Under the pieces are notes generated by a model that was not told the DNA's origin, did not search any database, and saw nothing but the letters and a program-made list of their open reading frames with translations. The position numbers were made by a program, and so were the translations under genes. Below, one piece after another: positions 31,521 to 41,070 of a stretch of 64,000 bases of DNA. The stretch is from Karalla daura (lineage: Eukaryota > Chordata > Actinopteri > Chaetodontiformes > Leiognathidae), in assembly GCA_029224185.1 (NCBI GenBank), contig CM055200.1, forward strand, positions 11,333,670 through 11,397,669, read 5' to 3'. Position 1 is the stretch's first letter. Each line of letters begins with the position of its first letter.

Positions 31521-32819
31521 GTGAGTGTTTTGAGTTTCTGGAGCAAGTTCCTCCACAGTAACTTCAGGCAGCACGTTGTTGTACCCCCATGTGACTGAGC
31601 CCCACACAAACGGCCCAGATCATAGAAGTAAAGCGATCGGAAATGACTCGTCGCTCTTATTTACGTCTTATGACTCCCAGTGGGATAGCGCCCATGTTTA
31701 ACTTGGGGATAATGCTGCCCAGCTCCGTCCTCTGCAGCTTCTGACCAGTTGGCTCCAGACCATGTGCTGCAGAACCCCAACTCCGTCTAACACCTCCCCC
31801 CTCTGTCCCACAGGTAGAAAGAAACTAAAGGCATGTAACGACAAATCTGGCCTGGCAAAGGTAAGACAACCGTCCAAGCTCTGATCTCAGCACGTCAGTG
31901 GGGCTGTGGTGACCCATCATGCCTGACCTCTGTGTGTGTGTGTGTTGACTTTGAAGCTCCCCGACCTGAAGGACGCAGAGGCTGTTCAGAAGTTCTTCCT
32001 GGAGGAGATCCAGCTGGGCGAGGAGCTTCTCTCACAAGGTTAGTCACGTAGGCAAGTGTGCACGATGTGTAGGGGCCTGTGATGGCCCTGAGAGAAGTTT
32101 CTGTATTTTCCATGTCATTGGCTAGTTTGGAAACCATTCCAAGGAGTTGTGGAGTCGTGGTAATTTCACCTCTTGTTTATTTCGGATCGTTACGAACTGA
32201 AGGAGCGTCTCAGTTGAGGTTGGAAAAGTCTTGAGAAATCTGAGTCCAGTAGCCGGAACTTTGGTCTCCTTGAATTGCGATGACCTGGTTTACTGATAAT
32301 CTCCACAGACATTTTGACCTATTTTCAAAGCATGCACTGACCCGCCTTTCCATGGTTTCTCCAGGTGAATTTGAGAAAGGTGTGGACCACCTGACCAACG
32401 CCATTGCCGTGTGCGGCCAGCCCCAGCAGTTGCTGCAGGTGCTCCAGCAGACGCTGCCTCCTCCCGTCTTCCAGATGCTCCTGACCAAGCTACCCACAAT
32501 CGGCCAGGTGAGGATCGGACGTGTCCCCAACGTCTTCAGTGCAGTGCTTTAGTCTGTGGCGCACCCTTAGAAACCCCCCAGCTGCCGTTTGTGGTTAATT
32601 TGGGACAAGAAAGGGTGCAAGATTAACCTTAGAACTTTCCAAAGCTGAGAGCTGTGTGTCAGTAGCTCCTGGTTATTTCACCTCTAAGACAAAAACGCCA
32701 ATGTCACTGACAACATGTTGCCTGTGGTGTCCTGTGTGTCCTGGTGCTAAGAGGCGTTTTCCTGTGTCTTTCAGCGAATCATCAGCGCCCAGTCCTTATC
32801 AGAAGATGATGTTGAATGA
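31397..32819 (+). CDS. tomm20: tomm20, mitochondrial import receptor subunit TOM20
   Basis: Receptor of the TOM complex on the mitochondrial outer membrane; its cytosolic domain binds amphipathic presequences and passes preproteins on to TOM22 and TOM40. Five exons (31397-31520, 31814-31860, 31957-32038, 32365-32507, 32775-32819) give 146 residues, against 145 in human. An N-terminal signal-anchor helix (about residues 8-25) is followed by the basic stop RKRRSDPRF, a diverged linker, then the TPR-like receptor domain from LPDLKDAEAVQKFF, including VDHLTNAIAVCGQPQQLLQV, nearly identical to human. The end is SEDDVE. Translation can begin at either of two tandem ATGs; the first is used here. It lies about 0.6 kb after the arid4b poly(A) site. 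Whether it is the tomm20a or tomm20b copy is not known. Confidence 0.97.
31814..31860 (+). CDS. tomm20: tomm20 exon 2 (linker)
   Basis: Encodes RRKKLKACNDKSGLAK. Acceptor gtcccacag, donor AAG|gtaaga. This linker is the least conserved part compared with human. Confidence 0.94.
31957..32038 (+). CDS. tomm20: tomm20 exon 3
   Basis: Encodes LPDLKDAEAVQKFFLEEIQL then GEELLSQ. Acceptor ctttgaag is weak, preceded by a short GT repeat; donor AAG|gttagt. Confidence 0.95.
32365..32507 (+). CDS. tomm20: tomm20 exon 4 (TPR-like receptor domain)
   Basis: Encodes EFEKGVDHLTNAIAVCGQPQ and QLLQVLQQTLPPPVFQMLLT then KLPTIGQ, nearly identical to human. Acceptor ttctccag, donor CCAG|gtgagg. The following intron carries the snoRNA. 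Confidence 0.97.
32559..32694 (+). ncRNA. SNORA14: H/ACA box snoRNA, SNORA14-type, in tomm20 intron 4
   Basis: Guides pseudouridylation of 18S rRNA in the nucleolus. Hairpin 1 has an 8-bp base stem, GCACCCTT (32561-32568) with AAGGGTGC (32611-32618); then the H box AGATTA (32620-32625, ANANNA). Hairpin 2 has base stem CTTAGA (32628-32633) with TCTAAG (32683-32688), apical stem GAGCT/AGCTC, then ACA (32689-32691). The hairpin 2 pocket strands, TCCAA (32638-32642) and ATTTCACC (32675-32682), pair with 18S GGUGAAAU and UUGGA, leaving one unpaired U followed by C. This is the site known in human as Psi966. Both pockets sit about 15 nt before their box, as the family requires. Human SNORA14B is, as I recall, hosted by a TOMM20 intron. 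Exact ends are inferred. Confidence 0.9.
32775..32819 (+). CDS. tomm20: tomm20 exon 5 (C-terminus)
   Basis: Encodes RIISAQSLSEDDVE and TGA. Acceptor tctttcag. Only minor differences from human RIVSAQSLAEDDVE. Confidence 0.96.
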   Translation, partial: RIISAQSLSEDDVE

Positions 32820-33165
32820 ATGAATGAAGGATTGAGTGTGTGTGTGAGAGAGACTGTGGGATGAATGGTCCCTGCTTCCTGTGCACTGTTTGGTATGTTT
32901 GACTGCAGTTGTGTGTGAGTTGTAAGCCTGAACGCGAGAGCACTCAACCTCTGGACATCGGACGACGTACCTCCCTCTGTCGTGGCACTCCGACGCTAAA
33001 GACCTTCCTCAAGGTTTCCCGGGAATTGTTCAAACACATTCCATCTTCTCAGACTCGTTCCCGCCACATCATGTTTTCTATTTATTTACCTCGTAAGTAG
33101 TATAGTGCTGTGGGGGCATTTGCCAACATGTTATGTTTTTGAATAAAAAGAAAAGTATGTAAATG
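32820..33165 (+). other. tomm20: tomm20 3' UTR
   Basis: Runs from the stop to just beyond the first poly(A) signal. It begins with tandem GAATGAAT units. A second AATAAA at 33723-33728 could extend it. Confidence 0.7.
33142..33147 (+). terminator. poly(A) signal of tomm20
   Basis: AATAAA about 320 bases after the stop, followed by TGTAAATGATTTCTTAC. Confidence 0.7.
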
Positions 33166-35383
33166 ATTTCTTACATAAAGCTGTGCATATAAATTCACAT
33201 CCTGTTGGCAGAATTGGTGTCGTCGGCTGTTTTTCTGTTGGAGAAGTATTCAGAAAGTCTGCCTGCGAAGCCTTTTGTTGCTGGGTGCTTGTAACTGAGA
33301 GGAATCAAATGTCCCTTTTGTTGTTTGGTCCGATAACACTCACACACACAGGTTGTTATGCAGGTTTAAAAGGCTGGTCACTTCCTTCTTTGTGACATGA
33401 CTGATTGTAGTTGGTGTGTCTGACTGTAAATATTGAATGCATTTAATCTAGGGTGGCATTCACTCTATTGGAAACTAAGCCATGAAGAGACTGAGTGAAA
33501 ACTGCCTAGGTTCATTTGGAAAAGCTTTTAAGAAGTGGGAAATTATGAATTTTTCACTGCAACTGAAGCAGAGTTGGGTCGCAAAGGGTAAAAAAGACCA
33601 ACAGGCAGTTTCAGCTGCTAAGCTGTTTTATCTATGCTTATGTGGCACAACCGTTTCAAGATGCACATTGAGGATGCACCTGAACAAAAATGCATGGTCA
33701 CGGTGACTGAAAACAGTTACTGAATAAAAGGCACGAAAGCAGCCAGCTTACAGTGTTTTAAGTGCAACAACAGGCTTGAGCTTGTTGCAGCTTCTGAAAG
33801 GGCTGGACCGATCGAACTGTAATCACAACTGAAAGGCACAACACCATCTCTGCCCAGGACTTCAATTTATTGAGCAGAACTGTATTACTGTGCAATTTAA
33901 CATGTTTGTGTAGATTTATTAGAGTGCCAACACTAACACAACATTGTTCGGACTTCTTCTCTTTGTCAGTTAAATTGTTATTTTTATATTCCAGCGTTTC
34001 ATATCTGGATGTTTTTGTGTGTGTGCGTGTGTGTGAAATTGCCTAAAATAAATTCAGAAACGTCTCTGTGTCTCTGACTCTCCATCAGCCAGTAGATGGC
34101 AGTAGCAATGCACTGGAAAATCTGAGCTCCCAACAGTTTGCAAATATTTAGTGTGTGTGTAATTCCAGTCTGCAGGGTCATTTTGCTGAATGAGTCCGCT
34201 GCATGAATCAAAAATGAATACTTGTGATTAAAAAACAATCATGACAGGAGCCTGGAGGAAAAGCTTTGTAATGTGATCTAATGGACCTGAACTGCTGGAA
34301 TCCAAACCCGCGTCAAATAAAACCTTGAGTCCTGACATTTTGCGCGTTAATAAAATACAGATGCCGCCAGAGCCAATGGACTGAATGGCCATCTTGAGAA
34401 CGCAGTATTCCCATTTCCATGTGCGCCGGGCCACCGTCCCTTTATGTTGTGAATGACTTGATTGTGTGCAAAAGTGGAGCAGCTCGCAGGGAAGGGGAGT
34501 GGGTCGAGAAGTGTGTCTCTTGGAAGACAAATAGAGCTGTAATTATTTTTATCCCTGTCTGCAGCTGTTTTTCTGAGGGCTCTGGCCAGCGCGGCCCGGG
34601 CCTCCAGGTTGCCAGGAAACAAGAGCAGGGGAAAATAGTTTTTCTACATTAGCAATGAGAGATGAAAATTGAACGGTGGCCCAGAAATGTCGAGCGAAGA
34701 CTAAATGGTAGACAGTGTTCCATTTTCCATGAACTCGTGTGCCTGCGCTGCAGTGTTTTCCCCAGCTCTCCTGCTATTTTGCCATTTGGTGGAAAAGGAG
34801 AAGCCTGTCAAGAGGCCTGCAGAGTCGTCTGGCTCTGAGCATGTGTGTGTGCGAGTGTGTGTGTGTGTGTATGCAGAAGAAGTGACTCGTTGTTAATCTG
34901 TCCTTTGGGAAGGCAGAAGAGAAAAATAACAGACTGTGTTGGAGGTCAAGCTGGAGCTGTGGTGTGCCGCAGGCGCTGGGGGTAGGAACAGGTTCAGGCC
35001 TGGTCCACGCAGACCACTGGCCTGCCTCTCCTGTAAATAAACACCCGGCTGCTGGCTGCAGGCCGGACAGAGCCGAGGGGGTCACTGAAGGATACCAGAC
35101 CTGCGCCGCCTGCTCGGAAAAACACGCCATCATAAAGCAAATGGACTGCAGCGGACAGCCGGGCCGTGACGCCACACTCCCTCCCGGGGATGACACAGCA
35201 AATCTTTTGTTCTCATCTAAAACGCAGCCCCGCTCTGCGCCCTCAATCCCGAGCGGGGCATTAATGTGATCGAGGTGTTTGTTGTGCTTCTTTTAATTTA
35301 ATGTCATTATTTTAATTGCTTTCCTGCGCCGTCTGAGTCTGCATGAATGGATTATGAGTCAGCTCTTCATATCTTGTGCAGCA
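33166..35383. other. intergenic sequence, no gene seen
   Basis: No conserved coding segment on either strand. Minor GT repeats at 34015-34034 and 34841-34872; several isolated AATAAA sequences without an associated gene. Confidence 0.6.
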
Positions 35384-35462
35384 GGCGGGGGGAGGAGAGA
35401 GGGGGGGAGAGGGGAGAGAGGGGGGAGGGAGGGAGGGAGGGGGCGGGAGGGGAGAAGAAACT
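35384..35462. repeat. G-rich homopurine tract
   Basis: About 79 bases of G and A with only isolated C, including many GGG and GGGG runs, hence G-quadruplex and triplex potential. Confidence 0.9.
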
Positions 35463-36508
35463 CCCCCAGCCTGTGCAGTAGGGGGAACTGTTGCTCCAGG
35501 CAGTGTCTATGGGTGTTGCACTGAAGGACAGCTGAATGGAACGAGCTGAGAGCACAACAGTTCCTCCTGACAGCAACAACAATGGCTGTGCCTGCAGCTC
35601 GGAGGCCATGTGCTCGAGAGGAGAGATCTTTTTTATATGTGTAATAGCTCTAATGCTTTCTTCTAATGAGCTCACGTTGACAGATGCACCCTCTGCCTCC
35701 ATTACAGGTGCAGGGAAGTAAACTGTTGTTGGAGGCGACGCTGAAATCCCGGGATTAGGCGTCGACGGGCTCCAACCGGCTAAGACCAAAGCAGCCCCGA
35801 CTGCTGCTTTCATTTGTTTGCATGGATTCCGATCGTATGTCAAATGTTGTATTGGGAATATTCTAATCACTTGAGCCGCACAAGTCATTACAGGAAATCC
35901 TGTCAGCAAATTATCCGCAGCCGTAATTACCTTTGCCGCGTTACGGCAGCGTGCGAGTCTGAATGTCAGAGCTCGACTGCCGCTCTGCATACTGAGCGCC
36001 CGTCGTACATGCATACATTCACAGATCGGGTATCTGTAGCGGCAGCTGTGTTTGGGAGTCGAAAGGCAGCCAGAAATAACTCTGTTGTATGCGGTTGCTA
36101 TGGCAGCTCCACGTAGACCTGCAAAGCAGCGGTCCCTGCTGCAGCAGAGCCGCCTGCGAGCACGCTATCTGCTGGAGGAAGCTCGCTCGGTCTCTGCGAG
36201 GTGTGGAGGCGTCCGCGAGGTCCTCCCGCGTTTGTGTTTTGGAACATGTTTTTCTGAGCGCCCGATGATGCTGAGAGTCGCGCTGTCTGCCTGGGCCCTG
36301 TGGCTGCTGATGTCATGGCGGCAGAGCCAGAGTCTGCAGCCTTACTGTACGGCATGTTGTCATGGAGAGGGGCAGGCCGGGGGGAGAAACACGAGACACG
36401 TCCGGGGCTGTGCCAGCAGCTATAATGAAGACAGCCGCCCTCCTCTCCTGCACTGCCACTTGTGTGCACAGCAGCAACATGGTATATTAATTACCCAGCG
36501 CCTTCTCT
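35463..36508. other. intergenic sequence, no gene seen
   Basis: Ordinary mixed-composition sequence with no conserved coding segment or notable repeat. Confidence 0.55.
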
Positions 36509-36756
36509 GTCATTCACCGCAGAGGGAGGGAGGAAGAGGGAGAGGGGGGATGGAGGGGGTTGGGATGGGGGGGAAGAAATTTTCCAAGGCACGTCCTTAA
36601 AATAAAGCAGCACTGTACGTGCTCGGAGTGTTAACTTCCACACAGATGACCCATTTTTCCATCTCAAAGGGTCTGAGGATGGATGGAAAAAAAGAGGGAT
36701 GGGGAAGGGAGGGGGTGGATGTGGGGATGTGGGGGGGGGGGGGGGGGGGGGGGGGG
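36509..36756. repeat. G-rich tracts ending in poly(G), 26 nt
   Basis: Two G/A-rich stretches (about 36520-36575 and 36680-36730), the second passing into 26 consecutive G at 36731-36756. Confidence 0.93.
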
Positions 36757-36957
36757 TGCAGCAGTGGAACCGATCACGTGAATCTAAAGCAGGCTACAAA
36801 TCCTGGCGGGGCTCTCTTCCTCTGTCGTTTGTTTTTCCATCTCTCCGCTGTGGTGATTTCACTTCTCCTGCAGCCCAGCCTCCATGTGTACTCCAGCCTG
36901 TCTATTCAGCCTGCTGTTTACATTCCCTGTGAGTGTGAGCTGCAGGGTGTGGACAGG

Positions 36958-36958
<1 letters not shown>

Positions 36959-36999
<41 letters not shown>

Positions 37000-37003
37000 A
37001 CCA

Positions 37004-37038
<35 letters not shown>
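36959..37038. repeat. poly(C), 41 nt, followed by (CA)n
   Basis: Forty-one consecutive C (36959-36999), then ACCACC and about 17 CA units to 37038. It is the longest homopolymer in the window. Confidence 0.96.
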
Positions 37039-37039
<1 letters not shown>

Positions 37040-37326
37040 CACACCACTATCAACCACACTGAATGCCTCTCTCTAATGTCATCCTGCCCCCCACTCCCTC
37101 CCCCTGTCTCCCCACCTCCCCCTCAGCCGCCTCCATCTATCTCCTCATCACTAGATGCCTGATAAAGCGGAAATTCAATAGCAGCACTCTGCCCCAGAGA
37201 AGTAAGTGCATCACATGACTCGTGGATTCCTGTTTACGTTAGGGCGGTTTGCAGATTTCACTCTTGGTAACAAGCCCCCGAGACGGGGCTGGATTCGTCA
37301 CGAAGGGAGACAAAGAGGATAACAGC

Positions 37327-37387
37327 AGAGGGAGAGGGAGGGAGGGAGGGAGGGAGGGAAAAAAGGAAGGGAGGAGGGGAAAAAAAG
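37327..37387. repeat. (GGGA)n homopurine tract
   Basis: GGGA repeats with A-runs, pure purine on the + strand for about 60 bases. Confidence 0.92.
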
Positions 37388-37518
37388 CTCGGTTCTCATC
37401 CTGTCATCTGTCATCAGCATTATCTGTGCAGAGTGAAACTAGAAGAGGGAAGTGACACACACACTGAACACAGGGGTGAGGAAGGGGTTAACTAAGCAGA
37501 CTGTGCAGTTATTTTTTT

Positions 37519-37523
<5 letters not shown>

Positions 37524-37555
<32 letters not shown>
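37524..37555. repeat. (CT)n microsatellite
   Basis: About 15 CT units; a matching (GA)n of eight units lies at 37613-37628 on the same strand, so the two are complementary. Confidence 0.93.
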
Positions 37556-37558
<3 letters not shown>

Positions 37559-37846
37559 CTGCCTTCCTGTCTCACAGTCAGGCGGTGCAGTGCAGCAGCT
37601 TTGAAAACCATGAGAGAGAGAGAGAGAGTCAGACAGGCTTGTTTTGCATACTGTAGGTCTCCTGCATTGACTTGTAGCAAATCCCTGCCCTCGGGAGGCA
37701 TGTCAGAGGGGATTAATGGGAGGGCCGGGGCCTCACAGAGTTTCCCATTGTCGCAGCCCAGCCCTGCGTCGTATTTCCATCCTGCCGAGTGAGAAGAGAG
37801 TGAGCAGGTGGGGTGGGGTGCTGCTGGTGGAGGGAGGCTTGTGTGT

Positions 37847-37903
37847 GCAGTGTGTGTGTGTGTGTGTGTGTCTGTGCATGGGGTAGGGGGGGGGGGGGGG
37901 GGG
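37847..37903. repeat. (GT)n followed by poly(G), 18 nt
   Basis: GT array at 37847-37872, then 18 G at 37886-37903. Confidence 0.93.
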
Positions 37904-38099
37904 TGGAGTGGGGGGGTTATACAGTGGTGTTATTTCCCTCTGCCCTGATTCTTTTGAGCTAGGCTGAGGGGAGGGGAGGAGAGTGTAAATAATGTATTTG
38001 GAGCTGCGGGGCACAGGGAGCTGGAGCTTGACCGAGCTAAGAACAGGGAAGGGAAGGCTTGAGCGGCCATGCTGCTGCACAGGAAGCTGGGGGCTGGAG

Positions 38100-38101
<2 letters not shown>

Positions 38102-38142
<41 letters not shown>

Positions 38143-38158
38143 CGTGAGTGTGTGTGTG
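38102..38158. repeat. (GT)n microsatellite
   Basis: About 19 perfect GT units followed by imperfect GAGCGTGAGTGTG units. Confidence 0.95.
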
Positions 38159-38599
38159 GGTGCAGCATGGGACGGGGGGGAGCAGAGGAGGATTTGTATG
38201 CACTAGAGCAACCCTGTTGCGGAGCTCTGGGGAATGTGGGGCCTCCACAAGTATGAAGCAATCCTCTACTTCCGCTCTGTTCTCTCAGTCCTACCAAGAC
38301 AAACAGCTTACTGCTGCAGACTGCACACATTAATAATGCAATATTCATAAAAAATAATACGGGAAAATGCTGTTTCGCAACAGTGCTGGTGCTGCATGTG
38401 ATTCAAATCGTCTCTCAGTGGGAGCAAAGCGTGGAAACTGGAAACTAGTTCCTCTAGTTGGAGGACAGGCAGGCGGTTCAACTCAAGTCCTCTTACGTTT
38501 TGTGGTCTGAGCTTAAACGTTCTTTTGAAATGTATAGCTTCGGTGGATGATTGACGTAACTCTCCCTTGCTGGAGGCACTGGAACGGCTTCCTAACGTT

Positions 38600-38760
38600 C
38601 AAAGGCGAGACAGCCAGAAAAATTTCGCCTATGACAGTTGGTGCGGGCACGAGGGTTGACTCATTTGCGTTAATTTGCATCTAATTGCGTCCTTCTACGC
38701 AACCGAATCTCGTGCTGTCTGAACAAGCTAACTCAATAAATATGAATTTCCTTCCCGTGG
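38600..38760. promoter_or_regulatory. candidate noncoding regulatory segment with octamer motif
   Basis: Repeat-free AT-rich segment with a perfect POU octamer ATTTGCAT (38673-38680) embedded in TAAT core sequences (GTTAATTTGCATCTAATT). Non-coding on both strands. Only conservation could confirm it. Confidence 0.3.
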
Positions 38761-40779
38761 CAGTGCACCAAGGCTGTACGGGTTGGGCAGAACTCCTGTT
38801 TGGAGCATGGATCCTGTCTCGCTAACTTTCAGCAGAAACACAAACTACTCCTTTCAGGCTGCGCTCCCGCGGCGAAACCCGGCACGCACGGGTCTGATGA
38901 AACCTCTCTGTCGAACCATCGGCTCTTTATTTCCCTCCTCTCTGCTTCATGTCGTTTCCCTGTCTCCCTCAGCGATCCCGCTCCTTTCCCCTCTCTCCTA
39001 CACCTGTTTAGTCTCACGCCGACGACAAACAGAACCTTAATCTTGAAACACAACAGCGCAACCCCGAGCCGCACGACTACAATGGCCTCCTTTACGCACG
39101 GTGCAACCTCGGTGTAATTTCTCTATTTTATCGTATTCGGTCGGGCCCGCAGAACTCCGCTGCCGTATCACCCCCGTGCAGCTCGGCAGCTACAACCCAC
39201 TCGTTCACCCGAGAACTACAAAGTGGGTTTGACGCCTTGCATCTTGTGTAACTGTGGTCTTTGAAGACTTTGGCTTTGAGCTCTGTGTCTCATCAATTCC
39301 CTACGCAAAAGCTAAATTTGAATCTGAGGCGAGCACATAAGGGGGTAGCTTATCTGCCCCACTCGTTTAATGTTATTCATTCATCCACGCTATTTTTATG
39401 ACGAGCTCGGCATGGAGAACTATTTTACATTTATTTGTTGTTTATGTAACCACCCTCAGTCTGCACCTTGGCATGTGTCTGCGCGTGTGTGCGTGCGTGT
39501 GTGTGTGTGTGAAAACAGTAGCTTCTTATTTCACATGAGGGACAGATGCCGCCGGTTGCTCATGCATTAATTTGTAATGTTCCGCATGAAAGTTAAGTTT
39601 GGCGTGGAGGCAGAGTCGAATCGATCTGATGGTGAGCCCGACCGGTCCCGCATCTTTCTGGGTCACACTTTGATGTTTTGATGTTAATTCATGTCTCAAC
39701 CGGAGTGAGAGCGGGAAATAAAGTGACACAGACACCCCACCCCCACCCCCCTCTTCCTTCCTCTCCACTCCCTTTCCCAGTCTTATGAGGGAGCCAAAGC
39801 ATAAAGTGAGTGGTACTTATCAAAGCAAATTCCTGACTTATTTGTCATCTGGGGCTCTGGATTTGTCACATCAAATCTGCTTTCCTCAATGAACTGGGGA
39901 TGGAGATTACAGGCTCATAGTGAGATAATAATGGGAAGTCGGGCTTTGGCTCTCAAATGAAAGTCCTCAAGAGGCTGACGTGGAGAATAGAGCCACGTCG
40001 TGCACACACTACGACTCTGTGGCTCTTTGTGTCCCTCTGGAAATATGATTTTGACTACGCCCCAGACCGATTCCTTTGAAATACTGGTCAGTCTTACGAT
40101 TGTGCGGCAAACCTAAGCTGCAGAGCCGCGCCACTCTTTCCCATCCTCCAGCTTTTTTCACACACGGCCAAATCCTCCTCAAGGCCGAGATGATCCACCA
40201 TGCAGCTGAATTCGCTATCAGCAGACGATGGGAGCGGTGGCTGCTGCTCGTTCTCGCCTGTCTGATCGACTGGCACGCGCCGCAGCGGACCGCTCTCGCC
40301 ATTTTTGCCCCGTTTCATCTCTTCCACTTCAGCCCTCAGTGCTATTTTTGTCCCATGTTCACCCCCCACCCACCCACCCGCCGCACACTGTTGATTTATG
40401 TCAGATCAGTGCGATGTAAGCTCACACTAACGTGTCCCTGGTTTGCTTTGAGATTCAGCCGAGCTCCATCAATATCCTCCATCTGACCTATTTTACACTA
40501 AAGCCTTGATCTCTTCCCTTGTTTGTTTGGAGTCTATTTGCAGCCACTGCGTTGATTTGATATTTCAGCCTAAAATATGAGTGACTTATTATGTTTGCTT
40601 TCAATCCACGGTACTACTTTCATTAGCATATAAAAGGCTTTTTCATTTCCTTATCTAGTTTGAGGTGTTTCTCTCCATGAATTATTTCACAGGGTTGTGG
40701 AGTCAACCAGACAGATAAGTTCTCTACCATCCAGTTCCATCCAGAAAGTCAACACTCCAGGACTTCACTTGAAGTTAAT
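38761..40779. other. intergenic sequence, no gene seen
   Basis: No conserved coding segment; only a short GT repeat at 39483-39511. Confidence 0.55.
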
Positions 40780-41070
40780 GGACTTGTAGATGATTAATGA
40801 ATCAATTATTGGATGCAGCATCTGATGTCTGGGCGACACTGACAGCTTCTCGAATCGAAAGAAGCACAGTCGCTGTGGAGAGTTGCACGCCGCCGACCCC
40901 ATGCACGGCTGTAATCATGAATTATAAAATAAATTATAAATGCATGAAATAATTAACAAACAGCTCCTCCACGAGGCCGCTACACGCCGGGTCATTTGGG
41001 GTCGGCGACGGGTGGAGAGCGGAGCTCGCAGATGATTGCACTTTGTCTGATAAGGGCGGCAGATCGAGTT
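40780..41070. promoter_or_regulatory. candidate noncoding regulatory segment, homeodomain-motif rich
   Basis: Free of simple repeats. Contains TGATTAATGAATCAATTATT, GTAATCATGAATTATAAAAT and TAATTAACAA clusters of TAAT/ATTA cores and a GATA-type TGATAAG at about 41048. It resembles teleost conserved noncoding elements, but no alignment was possible. Confidence 0.3.

Noticed and set aside
32085..32100. H-box-like AGAGAA after a GGGGCC/GGCCCT hairpin in tomm20 intron 3
   Set aside because: No second hairpin with a suitably placed ACA box was found.
35367..36014. 215-codon open frame on the - strand in the gene-free interval
   Set aside because: No recognisable domain, repeat-derived Pro/Ser end, no splice or promoter support.
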